Positions 35,361-44,263 of a stretch of DNA of 64,000 nucleotides are shown here, piece by piece; the stretch's first letter is position 1, and each line of letters opens with the position of its first letter. The translations under genes and the position numbers were made by a program. The notes beneath the pieces are model-generated. The model was not told where the DNA came from. It saw only the letters and a program-made list of their open reading frames with translations, and ran no database searches. Source of the stretch: an uncultured Myxococcales bacterium (lineage in GTDB: Bacteria > Myxococcota_A > UBA9042 > CAIXZC01); contig CAITUV010000021.1 of assembly GCA_903895725.1 (NCBI GenBank), forward strand, positions 62,001 to 126,000, given 5' to 3'.

Positions 35361-35444
35361 GACGGACGCTGCGGGACGTGGCCGGCGGGCACGGCGCCAG
35401 GGTCCGAAGGCGGTGGGCAGGGCCGACTGGTCAAGCCCCCCCCT

Positions 35445-35472
35445 TTGCAACGCAGCCCTGTGCGTGTACATT
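35445..35472 (+). promoter_or_regulatory. Sigma70-like promoter for the ceramidase-like gene
   Basis: TTGCAA (35445-35450), 16-base spacer, TACATT (35467-35472), 21 bases before the ATG at 35494. An eight-C run lies just upstream. Confidence 0.5.
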
Positions 35473-35493
35473 GTGCGGGCGGGAGGTGGGGGG

Positions 35494-37101
35494 ATGAGTA
35501 CTTCGAGCCGACTCGTCGTGAACTGCGTGGTGATTCTGCTTCTGGCTGCGTGCGGCAACGGCGGCACGACTGCGGACGTGCCTTCGACAGCGGACGTTCT
35601 GGATTCAGTTGCGGGGGATCTGGGGCTGCCGGACGGAACGGACGGACGGGGAAGCGACCTGCGGGCCGATGCGCCCGGCGAAACCAGGGCCGACCTGTCG
35701 GCTGACGGGACCGTCCCCATCGACTGGACCGAGCCGCTGCCGGAGGAGAAGCTCCTGGCCGGGGCCGCCAAGGTCGACATCACGCCGAAGTTCGAGCCCT
35801 ACACCGACCTGGACGGCAACGCTCACTGGGACGAGGGAGAGCCGTTCGAGGACCTCGACGGGGACGGGGAGCTGGACACGCTGGAGCTCGGCGGTTTCGG
35901 CTGGAGGCATCCGACCGCGGTTCATGACCCGCTCTGGTGCCGCACGGTTGCCTTGCGGGTGCAGGGCGAGTGGCTCGTGCTTTCAGCCGTGGACTCACTG
36001 GGCCTTGGCATCGCCCGGATCGAGGGGATCAAGGACAAGGTGCTGGCCCGCCTGGGCAACCCGCCATCGCTGCCCCGGGAGCACCTGGTCATCGCCGCCA
36101 CGCACAGCCACGCGGTGCCCGATTCCATCGGGATCTTCGGGGAAGTGGGGGTGGACAAGGCCTACCTGGATTGGATCGAGGAGCAGACAGCGGAGTCGAT
36201 CGTGCAGGCCCTGCTGGCGGTCGAGCCGGCCGAGCTGTCCGTGACCCATGCAGACGTCCCCGACCTGGTGAGGGACATCGACTCGCCCGACATCACCGAC
36301 CCCTATGTAGGCATCGTGCAGGCCCGCACTACAGGAGGAGGAAAGACCATCGCAACGCTCGTGTCCGTTGCGAATCACCCGGAGACCACGTGGAAGGACA
36401 ACACCCAGGTCTCTGCGGACTTCCCCTTCTATCTGCTGGCCGACGTCGAGGCCTCCCAGGGCGGGCTGGCGGTGTACTTCAGCTCGGACCTCGGCCTCAT
36501 GCAGTCCCCTGTCGAGCTGGGGGACGAGGGGTTCGAGCGGGCCGAGCTGGTGGGCAAGGGCTATGCCGAGGCCGTGCTGGCAGCGCTCGAGCAGGCCACG
36601 GCAACCCCGGCCGACAAGCTCTCACCGACGTTCGGCTATGCAAAGATCCCCGCTGCCCTGGAGAATCCCGAGCTCTACATCGGCCTGGCCGACGGAGTGG
36701 TGGACGGCTACCAGGGCTATATCTACCTGACCGGAGAGCCTCCGTGCGACTTCTTCGGCTGCCTCGACCTGCCCGTCGTCGTCTGGCGCCTCGGAGACGT
36801 GCTGACCCTCGTGACGCTGCCGGGCGAATTCACTCCCGAGCTGATCATCGGGGGCATCGTTTCCCCGCCCGGCTATGCGGGGATGTACCCGGATGCGCCG
36901 CCGGAGCCGGCGATGATCGATCACCTGGCCACACCGGACCGCTTCGTGATCGGCCTGGCCGGCATGGAGTGCGGCTACGTGTATCCCAAGATGACCCACG
37001 ACCCCAAGGAGCACTTCAGCCAGGGCCACGCACCGGGGCCGAACATGGCCATGGCCCTGATGACGGGCATCGCAGCGCTGCTGGACACGGTGAACGAGTA
37101 G
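35494..37101 (+). CDS. Neutral ceramidase-like lipoprotein
   Basis: 535 residues from the ATG at 35494 behind GGAGGTGGGG. The lipobox is LLAAC, followed by about 60 acidic linker residues. The domain begins AGAAKVDITP, as in neutral/alkaline ceramidases, and keeps VIAATHSHAVPDSIG (the usual zinc-binding THTHSGP block), VANHPETTWKDNTQVSADFPFYL and YFSSDLGLMQSP. An insert, DLDGNAHWDEGEPFEDLDG, looks like a Ca-binding loop. Ceramidases split ceramide into sphingosine and fatty acid; sequence changes near the catalytic Ser block leave the activity uncertain. It ends 20 bases before the convergent dehydrogenase gene. Confidence 0.82.
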   Translation: MSTSSRLVVNCVVILLLAACGNGGTTADVPSTADVLDSVAGDLGLPDGTDGRGSDLRADAPGETRADLSADGTVPIDWTEPLPEEKLLAGAAKVDITPKFEPYTDLDGNAHWDEGEPFEDLDGDGELDTLELGGFGWRHPTAVHDPLWCRTVALRVQGEWLVLSAVDSLGLGIARIEGIKDKVLARLGNPPSLPREHLVIAATHSHAVPDSIGIFGEVGVDKAYLDWIEEQTAESIVQALLAVEPAELSVTHADVPDLVRDIDSPDITDPYVGIVQARTTGGGKTIATLVSVANHPETTWKDNTQVSADFPFYLLADVEASQGGLAVYFSSDLGLMQSPVELGDEGFERAELVGKGYAEAVLAALEQATATPADKLSPTFGYAKIPAALENPELYIGLADGVVDGYQGYIYLTGEPPCDFFGCLDLPVVVWRLGDVLTLVTLPGEFTPELIIGGIVSPPGYAGMYPDAPPEPAMIDHLATPDRFVIGLAGMECGYVYPKMTHDPKEHFSQGHAPGPNMAMALMTGIAALLDTVNE

Positions 37102-37121
37102 GAACTGAGGATTCCCGACGC

Positions 37122-38240
37122 TCAGAGCACTCGCTTCAGGATGGCTTCGGCATCCTCGGCGGACAGCGCCTCCATGAAGTGGAACACCCCGGGAAGAAGC
37201 TGCTTCTCCTCACGCACGTACGAGGGCATGGCGCACAAAGCCCCCACGAGCTGGTCCCGGGTCACGCCCACCGCCTCCGGCCTCCAGTCGAGCCCGAGCC
37301 GCCCGAGGTACCCCCGTACCGGGCCGATGTCCTGGCCTTGTGCGGCCCCGGCCACCAGGATGCACAAGGCCACGAGCTGCCCATGCAGGTAGTGTCCCCC
37401 GGTCTGCGCCTCGATGCAGTAGGCCAGGTAGTGCTCGCTCCCCTCTTCGGGCCGGGAATTCCCCACCATTTCGCACAGTCGGACCTCCTCCACGTACAGC
37501 TCGGCCAGCAGACGAAGCCCTTCGGGGGTTACGTCGCGCAGCGCCTCCCCCTTCTCGAGCAGCCGCTCCAGCAGCCTTGCGGACCGTGCGGCCACGTCCG
37601 GGAAGTAGGCCTCCCCCAGCCTTGCCCCGGCCTCCTTCCAATCCCACAGTGCGGTAAAGATCGACAGGATGTCCCCGGCCCCTGCCCGGTTGAGCAGCGG
37701 CGGGGCCGCCTGGATCAGGGGGTAGTCCACCAGCAGGTGGTCCGGGTAGACCTCGCCCACGTAGCGGACCCGGGACCCCTCCCGGACGCCGACCGCCTTG
37801 GTGAACGCCGCATCCACGGAGAGCAGGCTGGGGACCAGGATCAGAGGCAGCTTCCGAGTCCACGCCGTGTACTTCGCATGATCCAGTGCCGAGCCTCCTC
37901 CGATGCCGAACACAGCGGAGGCCGGCCCGAACGAGGCCGAGACCTCACGCACCCGGGCGTGCTCCATGGTCTGCACCATGTGCACCCAATCAACGGCAGA
38001 TGCCAGCTCAGGTTGGGCGCAGGGCACCCTCCCCACATGGACCCTGCCCGGCTCATCTCCCTCGTGAGCCTCTGCTCCTGCGCTCGCCCTCCTGGCATGA
38101 AACAGCCCCTTGACCAGCTCCCAGGGCTCGGGCTGGGTGTGAACCACGGGACATTCGAACAGCTCGTCAGGAAGCGTGCGCAGCAGCTCGCTGCCGAACG
38201 TCGGCTCTGCCACTCGGGGATTGGGATTGGGTAGCTCCAT
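37122..38240 (-). CDS. sn-glycerol-1-phosphate dehydrogenase-like enzyme (AraM/EgsA type)
   Basis: 372 residues. The nucleotide-binding GIGGGSALDHAKYTA (112-126), VPSLLSVDAAFTKAVGVREG, NRAGAGDILSIFTALWDW and HYLHGQLVALCILVAGAAQG match glycerol-1-phosphate and iron-type dehydrogenases; D in GAGDILS and H in SEH and LHG would bind the metal. These enzymes reduce dihydroxyacetone phosphate to sn-glycerol-1-phosphate, the archaeal-type lipid backbone; bacterial AraM-type members are known. The N-terminal 80 residues are less conserved, with an insert (RRASAGAEAHEGDEPG). It lies 54 bases after the choice-of-anchor L gene on the same strand. Confidence 0.8.
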   Translation of the reverse strand: MELPNPNPRVAEPTFGSELLRTLPDELFECPVVHTQPEPWELVKGLFHARRASAGAEAHEGDEPGRVHVGRVPCAQPELASAVDWVHMVQTMEHARVREVSASFGPASAVFGIGGGSALDHAKYTAWTRKLPLILVPSLLSVDAAFTKAVGVREGSRVRYVGEVYPDHLLVDYPLIQAAPPLLNRAGAGDILSIFTALWDWKEAGARLGEAYFPDVAARSARLLERLLEKGEALRDVTPEGLRLLAELYVEEVRLCEMVGNSRPEEGSEHYLAYCIEAQTGGHYLHGQLVALCILVAGAAQGQDIGPVRGYLGRLGLDWRPEAVGVTRDQLVGALCAMPSYVREEKQLLPGVFHFMEALSAEDAEAILKRVL

Positions 38241-38294
38241 TCGGTCTCCTGGGTCATGGGGTCGTTCGTGCAGCCGGTGGCCCCGTTGCGCTGA

Positions 38295-40388
38295 CTACGG
38301 ATTGTTGGAGTGAGGCACGGTCCCGGCCGAGAACGGATCGCTCAGCCACTTGAAGTTGTCGAGAATCACCTCGGAATCGAACACGCCGTCGGACGTGTCG
38401 TGGATGTGGAAGGTCAGGTTGAACACCTCGTCCCCCTCGATGGGCCAGGAGGTGCTCAGCCATCCGGTGGACGACCCGTGCTGGCTGTCCGCCGGCCCGC
38501 ACTCGAACCCGGTCCCCGAGATGTCGGTCTGCGGGTTGGAGCAGGGCTCGCTGAGCGCGGTGTTGATCGCGATGTAGCACTTTTTCTCCCCGGACTGGGG
38601 GTCGATGAAGTCGTAGTACTGGCTCGGCTTGCTGCAGGCGGTGCTGTTGATCACGACCGACTTCCCCTGGGTGGTCTTCGGCGCGTTCAGGATGATGTAG
38701 AACTTGTCGTTGAAGGAGCTGCCGATGTACTCCTCGTACTCCTCGGAGAAGTAGACGTAGTCGATGGAGAAGCCGATGGCGCCGGAAGGTGCCTTGATCT
38801 GGAGCTTGAGCTCCACGTTGTCATAGGTCGTGTATCCGTCCTTGGCATACGGGTCCGGAGTTCCCCCGCCTCCGGGGAGGTCGGTGGTATGGGAAGTCCC
38901 GGTGGCCGGCCCCGAGGCCAGCAATGCGTAGCTGTTTCCTGCCCAGGGGTTCAGGTCGTTGTTCGGGTTTCCGAAGTGGCTGACGGCCTCCCACGAGCTG
39001 TCCACCATGTCCCCGGTGGGGGACCAGATCTGGGAGCTGAGCTGGAGGTCGCCAAAGCACACTTCCATGGAGCAGAGATAGGCCTCCATGGTGTGCCCCG
39101 TGCACGGGCCCTTGCACTCGAACTTGATCTCCCCGCCCGATTCGTCGGCCACGCCGTTGCAGTTGTTGTCGAGACCGTCCTTGCCTACCTCCTTGGCCCC
39201 GGGGTTGACCAGGGGGTTGTCGTCCATGCAATCCCCTCCGCCCTGTGGGCAGGAGGCCGGAGTCCCCATGACGGCGAAGAAGGGGCCGCACCAGCCGTCC
39301 CCGTCGGCGTCGCAGCCGACGTCGGTCTTGCCGTCGCAGTTGTTGTCGATGTCGTCGCACACTTCGGTCATGAGCGGGTGGACATCCGGATTGCCGTCGT
39401 CGCAGTCGCCGGTCTTGTCCGTGAGCCCGAGGCCACCCGGCTTGCACTCGCAACTGACGGCAAAGCCGCCTCCGAAGCCGTCATCGTCCGTGTCCCAGTA
39501 GACCGGCTTGCACCCCACGGCCCCGGGGTCGTCGACGAACCCGTTGCAGTCGTTGTCCTTGCCGTCGCAGGTTTCCATGACGTCGGGGGAAATCTGCGGA
39601 TTCTTGTCCGCACAGTCCCCCGCTATGGGGGAGTAGCCCGGGCTCTCCGGCTTGCACACGCACACCTGGGATGCGGCATCGCCGTAACCGTCCGAGTCGC
39701 TGTCGACGAACGCGGGGAGGCACCCCTGTCCCCCCAGCCCCTCATCGACCTCGAAGTTGCAGTTGTCGTCGTCGCCGTCGCACTTTTCCGGTGCGAACTT
39801 GCCCATGGCCGGGTCTTGCGGAGCACAGTCCGTATCGTCCGGGTCGGCATCGTTGTCGTCGTCCGGGTCGCAGGCGTTTCCCTGGCCGTCGGCATCGAGA
39901 TCGAGCTGGGAGGGATTGGCCATGGAGGGGCAGTTGTCCTCGTTGTCCTTGATTCCGTCGCCGTCACCGTCTCCGGAAGGGCCAACGACCTCGGGTCCGC
40001 CGCCGGCTTCTGCCGCGCCCCCGTCCTCGGCCGGGTCGCCGACGTCGGTCCCGCTCCCGTCGGCCACGTCCAGGGACCGGCCATCGGCCTGGCCGGAACC
40101 GTCCCCACCCGTCACGTCCGCAGCGTCGTCGCCGCCCGAGGCGTCGGGCAGAGGCTCGCCCTCTTCCCGGCACGTTCCTGCCATGCACTGCTGCGGGTGC
40201 TTGCACGAGCCGCACGAGCCGCCGCACCCGTCATCCCCGCAATCCCTGCCTGCGCAAGACGGAATGCAGACCCCCGGCTCCGGCACGTCGGTCTCCCCGC
40301 CACCGCTCCCGGAATCGCAAGCAGCGCTCGCCCAACCGAACAGCACCACGAAAGCTACCACGCCCAGGTGCCGCACGAATCTGTTCAT
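38295..40388 (-). CDS. Lipoprotein with Cys-rich, TSP3, MopE and choice-of-anchor L domains
   Basis: 697 residues from the ATG at 40388; upstream in-frame residues are repeat-derived. The signal ends ASAAC, a lipobox. Order of parts: Cys-rich CIPSCAGRDCGDDGCGGSCG (about 38-70), acidic linker, TSP3 (about 150-185), then MopE motifs (EKCDGDDDNCNFEVDE, ETCDGKDNDCNGFVDD, EVCDDIDNNCDGKTD and others). From about 430 comes a choice-of-anchor L domain with VYFSEEYEEYIGSSFNDKFY and DGVFDSEVILDNF, which binds Ca in related proteins. Probably a surface adhesin or matrix protein. Confidence 0.88.
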   Translation of the reverse strand: MNRFVRHLGVVAFVVLFGWASAACDSGSGGGETDVPEPGVCIPSCAGRDCGDDGCGGSCGSCKHPQQCMAGTCREEGEPLPDASGGDDAADVTGGDGSGQADGRSLDVADGSGTDVGDPAEDGGAAEAGGGPEVVGPSGDGDGDGIKDNEDNCPSMANPSQLDLDADGQGNACDPDDDNDADPDDTDCAPQDPAMGKFAPEKCDGDDDNCNFEVDEGLGGQGCLPAFVDSDSDGYGDAASQVCVCKPESPGYSPIAGDCADKNPQISPDVMETCDGKDNDCNGFVDDPGAVGCKPVYWDTDDDGFGGGFAVSCECKPGGLGLTDKTGDCDDGNPDVHPLMTEVCDDIDNNCDGKTDVGCDADGDGWCGPFFAVMGTPASCPQGGGDCMDDNPLVNPGAKEVGKDGLDNNCNGVADESGGEIKFECKGPCTGHTMEAYLCSMEVCFGDLQLSSQIWSPTGDMVDSSWEAVSHFGNPNNDLNPWAGNSYALLASGPATGTSHTTDLPGGGGTPDPYAKDGYTTYDNVELKLQIKAPSGAIGFSIDYVYFSEEYEEYIGSSFNDKFYIILNAPKTTQGKSVVINSTACSKPSQYYDFIDPQSGEKKCYIAINTALSEPCSNPQTDISGTGFECGPADSQHGSSTGWLSTSWPIEGDEVFNLTFHIHDTSDGVFDSEVILDNFKWLSDPFSAGTVPHSNNP

Positions 40389-40454
40389 GATGCCCCCCGA
40401 TGCCACTACTTCCACTTGGCCACAGCCCGGTCCCGGGTGCAAGGAAAAAGACCC

Positions 40455-40576
40455 GGGGGGGGGGAGAAGAAATGGGACAAATAGGACAGATAGGACGAAT
40501 AGGACGAATGGAAGGCATAGGGGGGCGGCGCGGAGCTAGGGGGCGGGTTTGGCTGGAGGCCGTGGGGGCTAGTGGG
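40455..40576. repeat. Dispersed repeat element, copy C (left half only)
   Basis: Ten G (40455-40464) and AGAAGAAAT are followed by 9-base units (GGGACAAAT, AGGACAGAT, AGGACGAAT) to about 40520, then the start of the core (GCTAGGGGGCGGGTTTGGCTGG, split as in copies A and B). The right half of the core and the inverted array are missing; the 40-bp minisatellite begins in their place at 40590. Confidence 0.8.
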
Positions 40577-40589
40577 GCGGCATTGCGGG

Positions 40590-40970
40590 CACCCCGACGG
40601 CCGATGCACCGCATGGGCCGATGGCATGGGCACCCGACGGCCGATGCACCGCATGGGCCGATGGCATGGGCACCCGACGGCCGAGGCACCGCATGGGCCG
40701 ATGGCACGGGCACCCGACGGCCGATGCACCGCATGGGCCGCTGGCATGGGCACCCGACGGCCGAGGCACCGCATGGGCCGATGGCACGGGCACCCGACGG
40801 CCGATGCACCGCATGGGCCGATGGCACGGGCACCCCGACGGCCGATGCACCGCATGGGCCGATGGCATGGGCACCCGACGGCCGATGCACCGCATGGGCC
40901 GATGGCACGGGCACCCCGACGGCCGATGCACCGCATGGGCCGCTGGCATGGGCACCAAACGGCCCATGCG
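40590..40970. repeat. 40-bp minisatellite, nine copies plus a partial
   Basis: Units of 40 bases (41 where CACC has an extra C) start at 40590, 40631, 40671, 40711, 40751, 40791, 40831, 40872 and 40912, with a diverged partial unit from 40953. Each reads CACCCGACGGCCGATGCACC, then GCATGGGCCGATGGCATGGG, with T/G, A/C and T/C variants alternating between copies. GGCCGATGC and GCATGGGCC can pair (one mismatch, loop ACC). The unit length is not a multiple of three, so it is not coding. No spacers are present. Confidence 0.95.
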
Positions 40971-41245
40971 CTCGGCACGTCATCCTGACGCCCCCGACGC
41001 ACGGCCTCCTCCTCCGGCCGTGCCTTTCTGGAGGCGGCGGAAGGACCTCGGCCGGGGCAACGGAACGGCCGCAGGACCTGCGGCCGTTCGAACGCAAGAG
41101 AGGTGTGCTCCTTGCATCGGTGGGGAAAGGCCGCAGGACCTGCGGCCGTTCGAACGCAAGAGAGCCGAGGTCCTTCGCTCCCGGCAGGGGGGCAGATCCA
41201 ACTTCGTAGGCAGAAGGGCCGGGTCGCTCAGGATGACGTGCCGAG
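40971..41245. mobile_element. MITE-like 275-bp element with 18-bp perfect terminal inverted repeats
   Basis: CTCGGCACGTCATCCTGA (40971-40988) is an exact reverse complement of 41228-41245. Inside lies a second perfect inverted pair of 13 bases, GAAGGACCTCGGC (41040-41052) and 41164-41176. Between these are two copies of a 36-base repeat (41067-41102 and 41129-41164), each with GGCCGCAGG/CCTGCGGCC around one base; in the first copy the arms extend to 13 bases. There is no transposase and no clear target-site duplication. It starts directly at the end of the minisatellite. Confidence 0.75.
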
Positions 41246-41573
41246 CATGAGGGGCACATCCGCACCCGCCGCCCACGGCACATCCGCAGGGTGACCCCGG
41301 GTCCGCTCCCGGACCCGGGGCTATACCAGGCCGGGGTGGGGCACAGGCCGCTGGGCCACCCCCGGGTCCCCCGGGGGGTTCAATGGATCGGGATCGTTCG
41401 GGGGAGGCGGCACCCACGGCGCATCCGACTCTGCGACTGCGACCTCCCCCATCGGGGGAGGCCAGGAGGGGGGACCTTGCCTCGGCACAGAATTTCTCCC
41501 CAACCCCGCGCGAAATCGTTTCTCGTGACGATAACCGGGGGACGGCAACGGGCAACCGTTCGGGAGGTGAACG
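41246..41573. other. Hairpin-rich intergenic stretch upstream of comM
   Basis: No gene is seen. GGCACATCCGCA occurs twice (41253 and 41277). CCCCGGGTCCG (41295-41305) pairs perfectly with 41310-41320 around loop CTCC, and ACCCCCGG (41358-41365) pairs with 41371-41379 with one bulge. Neither has a T-tract. GGGAGG at 41562-41567 is the comM ribosome site. No convincing comM promoter was found. Confidence 0.6.
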
Positions 41574-43094
41574 ATGGTCGCCAAAGTCATGTCCGCAGGG
41601 GTCGTCGGGGTCGATGGGTACCTGGTCGAGATCGAGTGCGATACCGGACCCGGTCTCAACAGCTTCGAAGTCGTCGGCCTTCCCGAGGTCGCGGTCCGCG
41701 AGAGCCGCGTCCGCATCCGCTCCGCCCTCGAAAACTGCGGCTTCGAGTTCCCCTCCAGGAAGGTCACCGTCAACATGGCACCGGCCGACGTCCCCAAGAG
41801 AGGAACTACCTATGATCTTCCTCAAGCCATCGCCCTCCTTGCCGCCAGCGGCATCGTGCCCCACCAAGAGCTGGATGGAACCCTCGTACTCGGCGAGCTT
41901 TCCCTCACCGGCGAGGTCCGCCCCGTCCCGGGCGTCCTCCCCATGACGCTCGCCGCCCGGGACCGCGGATTCCGGCGCATCTTCCTCCCACAAGCCAACG
42001 CGGCCGAGGCCGGCGTCGTCCGAAACATCGAGGTCCTCCCGGTCCACATGTTCGACCAGGTCGTCCACCACCTTCGCGGCGACGAGAGCATCGACCCCAC
42101 CGTCCCTTCCGTCCCCGCAGACCTCGCCGAGTTCCCCTTCGACATGGCCGACGTCAAGGGACAGGAGTTCGTCAAGGAGGCCCTCGTCATCGCCGCTGCC
42201 GGTGGACACAACGTCCTCATGGTCGGGGCCCCCGGAAGCGGGAAGACCATGCTGGCCCGGCGTCTGCCCACGTTGATGCCGCCGCTGTCCCTCGAGGAGG
42301 CGCTCGAGACGACCAAGATCTACAGCGTGGCTGGGCTGTTGAGCCGAGACCGGGGACTGGTAACCGGGCGGCCGTTCCGGGCCCCGCATCACACCTTGAG
42401 CCACGCAGCGCTGGTGGGCGGCGGTGCGATCCCCCGACCGGGCGAGGTGTCGCTCGCACACAACGGCGTGCTGTTCCTCGACGAGCTTCCCGAGTTCCCC
42501 CGGGCCGTGCTCGAATGCCTGCGCCAGCCCCTGGAGGACCGCTCGGTCACCGTGTCCCGGGCCACCATGAGCTGCACCTTTCCGGCCTCGTTCATGCTGG
42601 TCGCAAGCCTCAACCCCTGTCCCTGCGGCCACAAGGGCTCCGAGCAGCGGGAGTGTCGGTGCGACGACTATGCGGTCCAGCGCTACATGTCGAGGATCTC
42701 GGGACCGCTGCTCGACCGGATCGACCTGCACGTCGCAGTGCGGGGGGTCCAGTTCGACCGCCTCCAGGGGGGGCGGACCGGGCCGTCCTCGGCCGAGATG
42801 CGCTCCCGGGTGATCGCCGCGCGCAAGGTGCAGGCCGGGCGCTTCACCGGGGCAACCACGTCCTGCAACGCGGTCATGTCGGGCCGGGAGGTCAGCCGAT
42901 TCTGCCGGCTCGGGGACAAGGGGACGCGGCTGCTGCGCCAGGCATTCGAGTTCAAGGGGCTGTCGGCCCGCTCCTACGACCGAGTGCTCAAGGTCGCACG
43001 GACCATTGCGGACCTCGATGGCCGTGAGGACCTGGGGGAGGCCGACGTGGCACAGGCCCTCCAGTACCGGGACATGGACCGATTCGTGAGCTGA
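41574..43094 (+). CDS. comM: ComM / YifB family magnesium-chelatase-like AAA+ ATPase
   Basis: 506 residues, ATG 6 bases after GGGAGG. The N-terminal Lon-S5-like domain (about 20-140: [38 protein letters not shown]) precedes the AAA+ core with Walker [10 protein letters not shown] near 222, Walker [10 protein letters not shown] near 302 and sensor [26 protein letters not shown] is a family hallmark. A C-terminal Mg-chelatase region follows. ComM helps branch migration during natural transformation in Vibrio and Haemophilus. recA starts 34 bases downstream, which fits a recombination role. Cytoplasmic. Confidence 0.93.
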   Translation: MVAKVMSAGVVGVDGYLVEIECDTGPGLNSFEVVGLPEVAVRESRVRIRSALENCGFEFPSRKVTVNMAPADVPKRGTTYDLPQAIALLAASGIVPHQELDGTLVLGELSLTGEVRPVPGVLPMTLAARDRGFRRIFLPQANAAEAGVVRNIEVLPVHMFDQVVHHLRGDESIDPTVPSVPADLAEFPFDMADVKGQEFVKEALVIAAAGGHNVLMVGAPGSGKTMLARRLPTLMPPLSLEEALETTKIYSVAGLLSRDRGLVTGRPFRAPHHTLSHAALVGGGAIPRPGEVSLAHNGVLFLDELPEFPRAVLECLRQPLEDRSVTVSRATMSCTFPASFMLVASLNPCPCGHKGSEQRECRCDDYAVQRYMSRISGPLLDRIDLHVAVRGVQFDRLQGGRTGPSSAEMRSRVIAARKVQAGRFTGATTSCNAVMSGREVSRFCRLGDKGTRLLRQAFEFKGLSARSYDRVLKVARTIADLDGREDLGEADVAQALQYRDMDRFVS

Positions 43095-43128
43095 CTTTGC
43101 CGGGTGGTCCGGCGTGGAGGAGGAGCAG

Positions 43129-44115
43129 ATGAGCATTGCGGAGCAGATTGCTGGAATGATCAAGGCGGTCGAGAAGCAGTTCGGCAAGGGCACTCTGATG
43201 TCCATGGCCACGGGGGCGCAGGAGCGGGTCAAGACCTTCCCCAGCGGGTCCATCGGGCTCGACCATGCGATGGGCATCGGCGGGGTGCCCAGGGGGAGGG
43301 TCATCGAGGTCTTCGGCCCCGAGTCGTCGGGCAAGACCACTCTGGCCCTGCACATGATCTCCGAGGCCCAGAAAGCCGGCCTCATCACAGCGTTCATCGA
43401 TGCCGAGCACGCGCTCGACATCCGGTACGCGGCCAAGCTCGGCGTCAACGTGGAGGAAATGCTGATCTCGCAGCCCGACTATGGCGAGCAGGCACTCGAC
43501 ATCGCGGCGGCACTGGCCGGCATGGGGGGGGTGGGGTTCATCGTGGTGGATTCCGTGGCCGCGCTCGTTCCCAAGGCGGAGATCGAGGGCGACATGGGGG
43601 ACCAGCACGTCGGCCTCCAGGCCCGACTCATGAGCCAGGCCATGCGCAAGCTCACCGCAGTCTGCGCCAAGGCAGGTACCACCATCCTGTTCATCAACCA
43701 GATCCGCAACAAGATCGGGGTGATGTTCGGGTCGCCCGAAACCACGACGGGGGGCAACGCACTGAAGTTCTACTCGTCGGTGCGCATCGAGATCCGCCGC
43801 CTCGCAACCCTCAAGACGGGGGAGCAGGCCACGGGCAACCGGGTGCGCATCAAGGTCGTCAAGAACAAGCTGGCGCCCCCGTTCCAGGAAGTCGAAACCG
43901 ACATCGTCTTCGGCAAGGGCTTCGATGCCACCGGCGAGCTCATCGAGCTCGGCACACGCCTCGGTCTGCTGAGCAAGTCCGGGGCCTGGTTCTCCTACGG
44001 AGAGGAGCGGATCGGCCAGGGCAAGGAGGCCGCTGCCGCGTACCTCGACGAGAACGTCAAGACCCGGGAGGCGCTGTTGACCACGCTGCGACAGATCATC
44101 GAGCCGGCCGCCTGA
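43129..44115 (+). CDS. recA: Recombinase RecA
   Basis: 328 residues from the ATG at 43129, chosen because GGAGGAGGAG lies just upstream; a GTG at 43114 is inside that site. Walker A is GPESSGKTT, Walker B is [13 protein letters not shown] with VDSVAALVP, and the L2 loop region [16 protein letters not shown] is intact. RecA forms filaments on single-stranded DNA, drives strand exchange and triggers LexA cleavage. The protein is slightly short and lacks the long acidic tail of the E. coli protein. No LexA box is recognised; it is probably cotranscribed with comM. Confidence 0.97.
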   Translation: MSIAEQIAGMIKAVEKQFGKGTLMSMATGAQERVKTFPSGSIGLDHAMGIGGVPRGRVIEVFGPESSGKTTLALHMISEAQKAGLITAFIDAEHALDIRYAAKLGVNVEEMLISQPDYGEQALDIAAALAGMGGVGFIVVDSVAALVPKAEIEGDMGDQHVGLQARLMSQAMRKLTAVCAKAGTTILFINQIRNKIGVMFGSPETTTGGNALKFYSSVRIEIRRLATLKTGEQATGNRVRIKVVKNKLAPPFQEVETDIVFGKGFDATGELIELGTRLGLLSKSGAWFSYGEERIGQGKEAAAAYLDENVKTREALLTTLRQIIEPAA

Positions 44116-44197
44116 ATCCAGGCGTGATCTCCCGACTGCAGTCCAGGGCTTCCTGACACGCAAAGCCGCCATCTTTGCGCCTGCGAAAAGAACGTCG

Positions 44198-44226
44198 TTG
44201 ACATGAGGATCCCATGCCCCCATAGT
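44198..44226 (+). promoter_or_regulatory. Sigma70-like promoter for the symporter operon
   Basis: TTGACA (44198-44203), a consensus -35, then a 17-base spacer and CATAGT (44221-44226). The leader is about 30 bases. Confidence 0.55.
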
Positions 44227-44263
44227 AGAAATCCGCAACGCTCGTGGAGGGGGTCCAGAGAGA

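Noticed and set aside
38310..40484. 724-codon plus-strand frame opposite the choice-of-anchor L gene
   Set aside because: Shadow of the minus-strand gene, which has a signal peptide, lipobox and recognised domains.
40590..40970. CRISPR array
   Set aside because: Units of 40-41 bases follow each other directly with no unique spacers, and no cas gene is present.
41085..41158. CGTTCGAACG palindromes as LexA (SOS) boxes for comM-recA
   Set aside because: They are part of the 36-base repeats in the MITE-like element and lie more than 400 bases upstream of comM.
41295..41320. Intrinsic terminator
   Set aside because: The 11-bp hairpin is strong, but no T-tract follows on either strand and no gene ends toward it.
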